Source: Falsiroseomonas sp051433195
GTDB lineage: Bacteria > Pseudomonadota > Alphaproteobacteria > Acetobacterales > Acetobacteraceae
DNA length: 64,000 nt
Reading direction: 5' to 3'
NCBI RefSeq assembly: GCF_051433195.1
Contig: NZ_JBHMFT010000009.1
Location: 1 to 64,000 of the forward strand
Position 1 is the first letter of the stretch. Each line of letters starts with the position of its first letter. Below are positions 60,463 through 64,000 of this stretch, one piece after another. The notes beneath the pieces were generated by a model. The model ran no database searches. It saw only the letters and a list, made by a program, of their open reading frames with translations, and was not told where the DNA came from. Made by a program: the position numbers and the translations under genes.

Positions 60463-61458
60463 CTCGGCGCTGCGCAGGATCGCCTCGATGGCGTGCAGCA
60501 CCGGCAGTCCGGTGGCGCCGTCGTTCATCGGCGTGCGGCGCTCGGTGATGGCGGCGCAGACCTCCGCGATCATGGTCCGGTGCGGGCCGTGGTCGAAGGC
60601 CATGGGGTCGGCCCCGCCGCCACCTTCCATCGCGCCCTCCACGATCTCGGCGTCGCGGCCCTTCACATGCAATTCCAGCCGCTCCGCCACCAGGGATGCG
60701 CTGCCGCCGGTGCCGGCGATCTCGATGCGCTCCGGGTAGCCGGGCTCCGCCACCGTTGTCGCATCCAGCACGCCGATGGCGCCGTTGGCGAACTGCAAGG
60801 CAGCGGCTGCCATGTCTTCCGTGTCGATCGCGCGCAGCCCGCTGGTCCGCGCCAGCGCGCCGACGCGTGAAAGCGGCCCGGCGATGTGCAGCAGCAGGTC
60901 CAGCGTGTGGATTGCCTGGGTCAGCAGCACGCCGCCACCATCGCGCGCGCGCATGCCGCGCCCCGGCTGCGCGAAATAGGCCGCATCGCGCCACCAGCGG
61001 ATGCTGGCCGAGCACGACAGCAGCGTGCCGAGCTCGCCCCCCGCCACCGCCTGCTTCAGCCGCAGCGCAGCCGGCCGGAAGCGATGCTGGAACACGACGC
61101 CGAGCACCACGCCAGCCTCCCGTGCCGCCTGCACCAGCGCCGCACCCTCGGCCGCCGTGCGTTCCAGCGGCTTCTCGACCAGCAGGTGCTTGCCCGCCGC
61201 CGCCGCCGCCCGCGCCACCGGCAGATGCGCGCCCGGCGGCGTCAGCACCAGCACCAGGTCGAGTCCCGGCGCGGCCAGCAATGCGTCCAGGCTGCCGAAC
61301 ACGGGCGCGTCCCACTGCGTCGCAAAGGCCTGCCGCCGCGCATCGCCGGGCGCGAAGCCGCCGACCAGTCGGGCCACGCCCGCCGCGCGCAGGTCCCGGA
61401 TCGCCAGCATGTGCGGCTTTGTGGCCATCCCCAGGCCAACCACCCCAATGCCGATCAT
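60439..61458 (-). CDS. Gfo/Idh/MocA family oxidoreductase
   Basis: 339 aa. Rossmann motif IGIGVVGLGMATKPHMLA, LLVEKPLERT with the family Lys (EKP), then VVFQHRFRPAALRLKQAV and QAIHTLDLLLHIAGP. ATG 61458 overlaps the enoyl-CoA hydratase stop by four bases. The family oxidises sugars and polyols; beside acyl-CoA genes a hydroxy-acid or sugar-acid substrate is possible. It is unlike the Pht4-like protein at 7909. Confidence 0.9.
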   Translation of the reverse strand: MIGIGVVGLGMATKPHMLAIRDLRAAGVARLVGGFAPGDARRQAFATQWDAPVFGSLDALLAAPGLDLVLVLTPPGAHLPVARAAAAAGKHLLVEKPLERTAAEGAALVQAAREAGVVLGVVFQHRFRPAALRLKQAVAGGELGTLLSCSASIRWWRDAAYFAQPGRGMRARDGGGVLLTQAIHTLDLLLHIAGPLSRVGALARTSGLRAIDTEDMAAAALQFANGAIGVLDATTVAEPGYPERIEIAGTGGSASLVAERLELHVKGRDAEIVEGAMEGGGGADPMAFDHGPHRTMIAEVCAAITERRTPMNDGATGLPVLHAIEAILRSAELGAFVDL

Positions 61459-62195
61459 CGCGATGCTCCCTCTCGCAGCGCCGCCAGGCACAGCACGTTC
61501 ATCTCGTTTTCATAGGCGAGGCCCGCCGTCAGCGGCGCCTCCAGCGATTGCCGCACCGCCGCCTTCACCGCCTGCACCGCCACAGGCGACAGTGCCGCCA
61601 GCCGAGCGCAAAGCGCCCGCGCCGTGTCCTCCACCGCCGCATCCGGCACCATCTGCTCCACCAGGCGCAGCCGCAGCGCCTCCACGGCGTCGATCTGCTC
61701 GCCGGTCAGCAGCAGGCGCATCGCCTGGCCGAAGCCGGCGATGCGCGGCAGCATCTGGGAGGCGCCACCGCCGCCGACCCAGCCGCGCGTCACCTCCGGA
61801 AAGCCGATCCGGCTGGAGTCGCCGGCAATGCGGATATCGGCGGCCATCGCCAGCTCGAACCCGCCGCCCAGCGCCCAACCCTTGATCGCGGCCACCACCG
61901 GCTTGCGGATGGCGCGCACGGCGCCCGGATAGTCCGGCCGGTGCCGGAAATCCCAGGCGGTGCGGTAGGCCTCGATGGCGCGGAGGTCCATGCCGGCGCA
62001 GAAGGCGCGGTCGCCGGCGCCGCGCAGCAGCACGGCCCGCACCGCGTCATCCGCGTTGATCGCCTGCGCATGCGCGGCCAACTGCGCCGCCATCCCGTTG
62101 GTGATGGCATTGTGCTTCGCCGGCCGATCGAGCGTTAGCACGCCCACCCCCTCGGCGACTTCGAGCGTCACATCGCCGTCCCCTTGGCCGTCCAT
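61455..62195 (-). CDS. enoyl-CoA hydratase/isomerase family protein
   Basis: 246 aa crotonase fold. N-terminal LEVAEGVGVLTLDRPAKHNAI, oxyanion loops AFCAGMDLRAIE and ALGGGFELAMAADIRIAGDSSRIGFPEV. ATG 62195 follows GGAGGGA. The frame is open further upstream without similarity. The usual catalytic Glu of hydratases at GFPE is present; the second position reads GWVGGGG in place of the usual G..P..GG Glu, so dehydration or isomerase action cannot be told apart. Divergent from the CoA-transferase. Confidence 0.88.
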   Translation of the reverse strand: MDGQGDGDVTLEVAEGVGVLTLDRPAKHNAITNGMAAQLAAHAQAINADDAVRAVLLRGAGDRAFCAGMDLRAIEAYRTAWDFRHRPDYPGAVRAIRKPVVAAIKGWALGGGFELAMAADIRIAGDSSRIGFPEVTRGWVGGGGASQMLPRIAGFGQAMRLLLTGEQIDAVEALRLRLVEQMVPDAAVEDTARALCARLAALSPVAVQAVKAAVRQSLEAPLTAGLAYENEMNVLCLAALREGASR

Positions 62196-62259
62196 CCCGT
62201 TCCCTCCCGCACGCAGCATCGGTAGGATAGCGCGAAGAACGGATGAGGAAACGGGCGGG

Positions 62260-63804
62260 ATGCGACGGGTCACGGCGCAACAGGCGGCATCGCTGGTGCG
62301 GGATGGCGATACGCTGCTGATCGGCGGCTCCGGCGGCGGCCATGCCGTGCCGGATGCGCTGCTGGAGGCGCTGGGCAACCGTTTCCGGGATACGGCCGCG
62401 CCGCGCGGACTGACGGCGCTGCATCCCGTGGGCGTCGGCGATGGCGGCACGCGGGGGCTCGGCCACCTGGCCCAGAAGGGCCTGCTCCGCCGCAACATCG
62501 CCGGCAGCTACGTCAACAGCCCGCCGATCGGCGCCATGGCGCTGGCCGACGAGATCGAGGCCTGGTCCCTGCCCCAGGGCGCGCTGTCCCAGCTGATGCG
62601 CGAGATGGCCGCCGGCCGCATGGGCCTGTTCACGAAGACCGGCCTGCACAGCTTCGTCGACCCGCGCCACGGCGGCGGCCGGCAGTCGCCCTCCGCCAAG
62701 GAGGACCTGGTGACGCTGGAGACGGTGCGGGGCGAGGAGATGCTGTTCTTCAAGCCCTACCACGTCGATGTCGCCTTCCTGCGCGGCACCACGGCGGATG
62801 AGGATGGCAACGTCTCCATGGAGCAGGAGGCGGTGACGCTGGAAATGCTGTCCGAGGCACAGGCCACGAAGCGCTGCGGCGGCCTGGTGGTGGTGCAGGT
62901 GAAGCGCATGGCCCGCCGCGGCAGCCTGCACCCGAAGATGGTGAAGATTCCCGGCATCCTGGTGGATCTGGTGGTGGTGGTGCCGGACCAGGAACAGACC
63001 TACCTCACCCCCTATTCCACCGCCTATTCCGGCGAACTCCGCATCCCGCTGGACGACATTCCCAGGCTGAAGCAGGACGCCCGCAAGGTCGTCGCCCGCC
63101 GTGGCGCGCTGGAACTGTTCCCCGGCGCCATCTGCAACCTCGGCAGCGGCATCTTCACCGGCATCGCCAACGTGGCGGCGGAAGAAGGCTGCCTCGATGC
63201 CATCTGCCTGACCAACGAGCAGGGCAACATCGGCGGCGCGCCGGCCAGCGGCGGGGAGGCCGGGGCCGCGATGAACCCGGACGCGCAGGTGGACCAGCCC
63301 TACCAGTTCGACTTCTACGATGGCGGCGGCCTCGACCTCGCCTTCCTGTCCTTCGCGGAATTCGACGCGGCGGGCAACGTCAACGTCTCCCGCTTCGGCG
63401 GCCGCATCATCGGGCCGGGCGGCTTCATCAACATCAGCCAGAATGCGAAGCGCGTGATCTTCGGCGGCACGCTGACCGCCGGCGGCAAGCCGAAGGCGGT
63501 GGCGCAGGTGGAACAGGTGACCTTCTCCGGCCGCTTCGCACAGCAACGCGGCCAGCCGGTGCTGTACGTGACCGAACAGGCGGTGTTCCAACTGAGCGAA
63601 TCGGGACCGGAACTGGTCGAGATCGCGCCGGGGCTGACGGCGGAGGAGGTGATCGCCCGCATGGGCTTCCGGCCCGCCGTCGCCCCGGACCTGCGCGAAA
63701 TGAACCCGCTTCTGTTCGCACCCGAGCGCATGGGCCTGGCCGCCCTCCTCGCCGCGCGCCCCGGCCGCATCGGCTCCCCGCGCCTGTCGGAGCTTGCGCC
63801 GTGA
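62260..63804 (+). CDS. CoA-transferase (YdiF/propionate CoA-transferase type)
   Basis: 514 aa with both halves fused, as in family I transferases of the YdiF/Pct kind. N-terminal glycine loop DTLLIGGSGGGHAVPDALLEAL and the catalytic Glu E320 in LTNEQGNIGGAPASGG. It moves CoA from one acyl-CoA to another carboxylate, activating the substrate for the neighbouring acyl-CoA genes. Overlaps the final MaoC gene by four bases. Confidence 0.92.
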   Translation: MRRVTAQQAASLVRDGDTLLIGGSGGGHAVPDALLEALGNRFRDTAAPRGLTALHPVGVGDGGTRGLGHLAQKGLLRRNIAGSYVNSPPIGAMALADEIEAWSLPQGALSQLMREMAAGRMGLFTKTGLHSFVDPRHGGGRQSPSAKEDLVTLETVRGEEMLFFKPYHVDVAFLRGTTADEDGNVSMEQEAVTLEMLSEAQATKRCGGLVVVQVKRMARRGSLHPKMVKIPGILVDLVVVVPDQEQTYLTPYSTAYSGELRIPLDDIPRLKQDARKVVARRGALELFPGAICNLGSGIFTGIANVAAEEGCLDAICLTNEQGNIGGAPASGGEAGAAMNPDAQVDQPYQFDFYDGGGLDLAFLSFAEFDAAGNVNVSRFGGRIIGPGGFINISQNAKRVIFGGTLTAGGKPKAVAQVEQVTFSGRFAQQRGQPVLYVTEQAVFQLSESGPELVEIAPGLTAEEVIARMGFRPAVAPDLREMNPLLFAPERMGLAALLAARPGRIGSPRLSELAP

Positions 63805-64000
63805 AGCTGGGCGTTGAGCCGGGCGCGGCGGCGCGCTTTACCAAGACCATCACCGAACGCGACCTGCTGCTGACCGCCGAGATCACCGGCGACCACGACC
63901 CGCTGCATGTCGATGCCGGCTATGCCGCGACCACCGCCTTCGGCCAGCGCATCGCCCATGGCGCCCTGGTGCTCGGCCTGCTGTCCGCCACCGCCTCGGA
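63801..64000 (+). CDS. MaoC-like (R)-specific hydratase, partial at the window end
   Basis: The first 66 residues are in the window, starting with GTG 63801 inside the CoA-transferase stop. FTKTITERDLLLTAEITGDHDPLHVDAGYAATTAFGQRIAHGALVLGLL carries the hydratase motif with D31 and H36, as in PhaJ. It continues past the edge. Second MaoC gene of this block. Confidence 0.85.
   Translation, partial: MKLGVEPGAAARFTKTITERDLLLTAEITGDHDPLHVDAGYAATTAFGQRIAHGALVLGLLSATAS

Overview
This window is very GC-rich, has short gaps between genes, and many neighbouring genes overlap by 1 or 4 bases. Gene content (homospermidine synthase with a leader-regulated ornithine decarboxylase, many orphan Bug-type binding proteins, a RHH regulator beside an intracellular PHB-depolymerase-like esterase) suggests an alphaproteobacterium, most likely Acetobacteraceae close to Roseomonas. 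That placement is inference from family memory; there is no rRNA or tRNA gene in the window. It reads as ordinary chromosome with accessory catabolic blocks; no transposase, integrase or CRISPR array was seen.

Layout. (1) 0.1-5.1 kb: a membrane-tailed Ser/Thr kinase, a 1-Cys peroxiredoxin/cysK/cysE run, a DUF2891 protein and a small membrane protein. (2) 5.2-12.7 kb: a tightly coupled minus-strand operon resembling the phthalate 4,5-dioxygenase/dihydroxyphthalate pathway (reductase, Gfo/Idh dehydrogenase, 62-aa protein, dihydroxyphthalate decarboxylase homologue, D-2-hydroxyacid dehydrogenase, MarR). It is divergent from the Rieske oxygenase across an intergenic region with two TTAG-N4-CTAA palindromes, followed by a luciferase-like monooxygenase. 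(3) 12.8-19.9 kb: RHH regulator with a 38-bp palindrome over its start, PHB-depolymerase-like esterase, HPF-like protein, small membrane proteins, globin, DsbA-like protein, SDR-pdxY, CDF transporter. (4) 20.0-24.3 kb: polyamine block with an agmatinase-family gene, a long structured leader (candidate speF motif), ornithine decarboxylase and homospermidine synthase. (5) 24.3-31.1 kb: methyltransferase, peptide-type binding protein with a hydrolase, FadR-type regulator with a perfect 19-bp palindrome, MmgE/PrpD protein, Bug protein.

(6) 31.1-45.6 kb: fifteen consecutive minus-strand genes. They encode two HcnABC/opine-oxidase-like flavin dehydrogenase sets (each FAD subunit + NAD(P)/FAD-BFD subunit + small 2Fe-2S subunit), a third FAD subunit, an SDR, a peptide-type ABC transporter split in two (DppD apart from SBP-DppB-DppC-DppF), a flavoprotein dehydrogenase and a DUF1289 protein. 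A paralogous binding protein is divergent at the 5' end. Together they look like uptake and oxidation of an amino- or imino-acid conjugate. (7) 47.2-56.6 kb: GST, an M20-like hydrolase lacking the usual Glu-Glu pair, MscL, then a ureide/hydantoin-like block (BMP and Bug binding proteins, two Asp/Glu-racemase superfamily enzymes, 5-hydroxyisourate hydrolase, PuuE-like allantoinase). (8) 56.6-64 kb: MATE exporter and a CoA-thioester degradation block (acyl-CoA dehydrogenase, SDR, two MaoC hydratases, enoyl-CoA hydratase, Gfo/Idh oxidoreductase, YdiF-type CoA-transferase); the last MaoC gene runs off the end. A GC-rich dispersed palindrome (CCCTCTCCCC...GGGGAGAGGG, often with a TTGGGTGAGGGGG tail) recurs in at least five intergenic regions.
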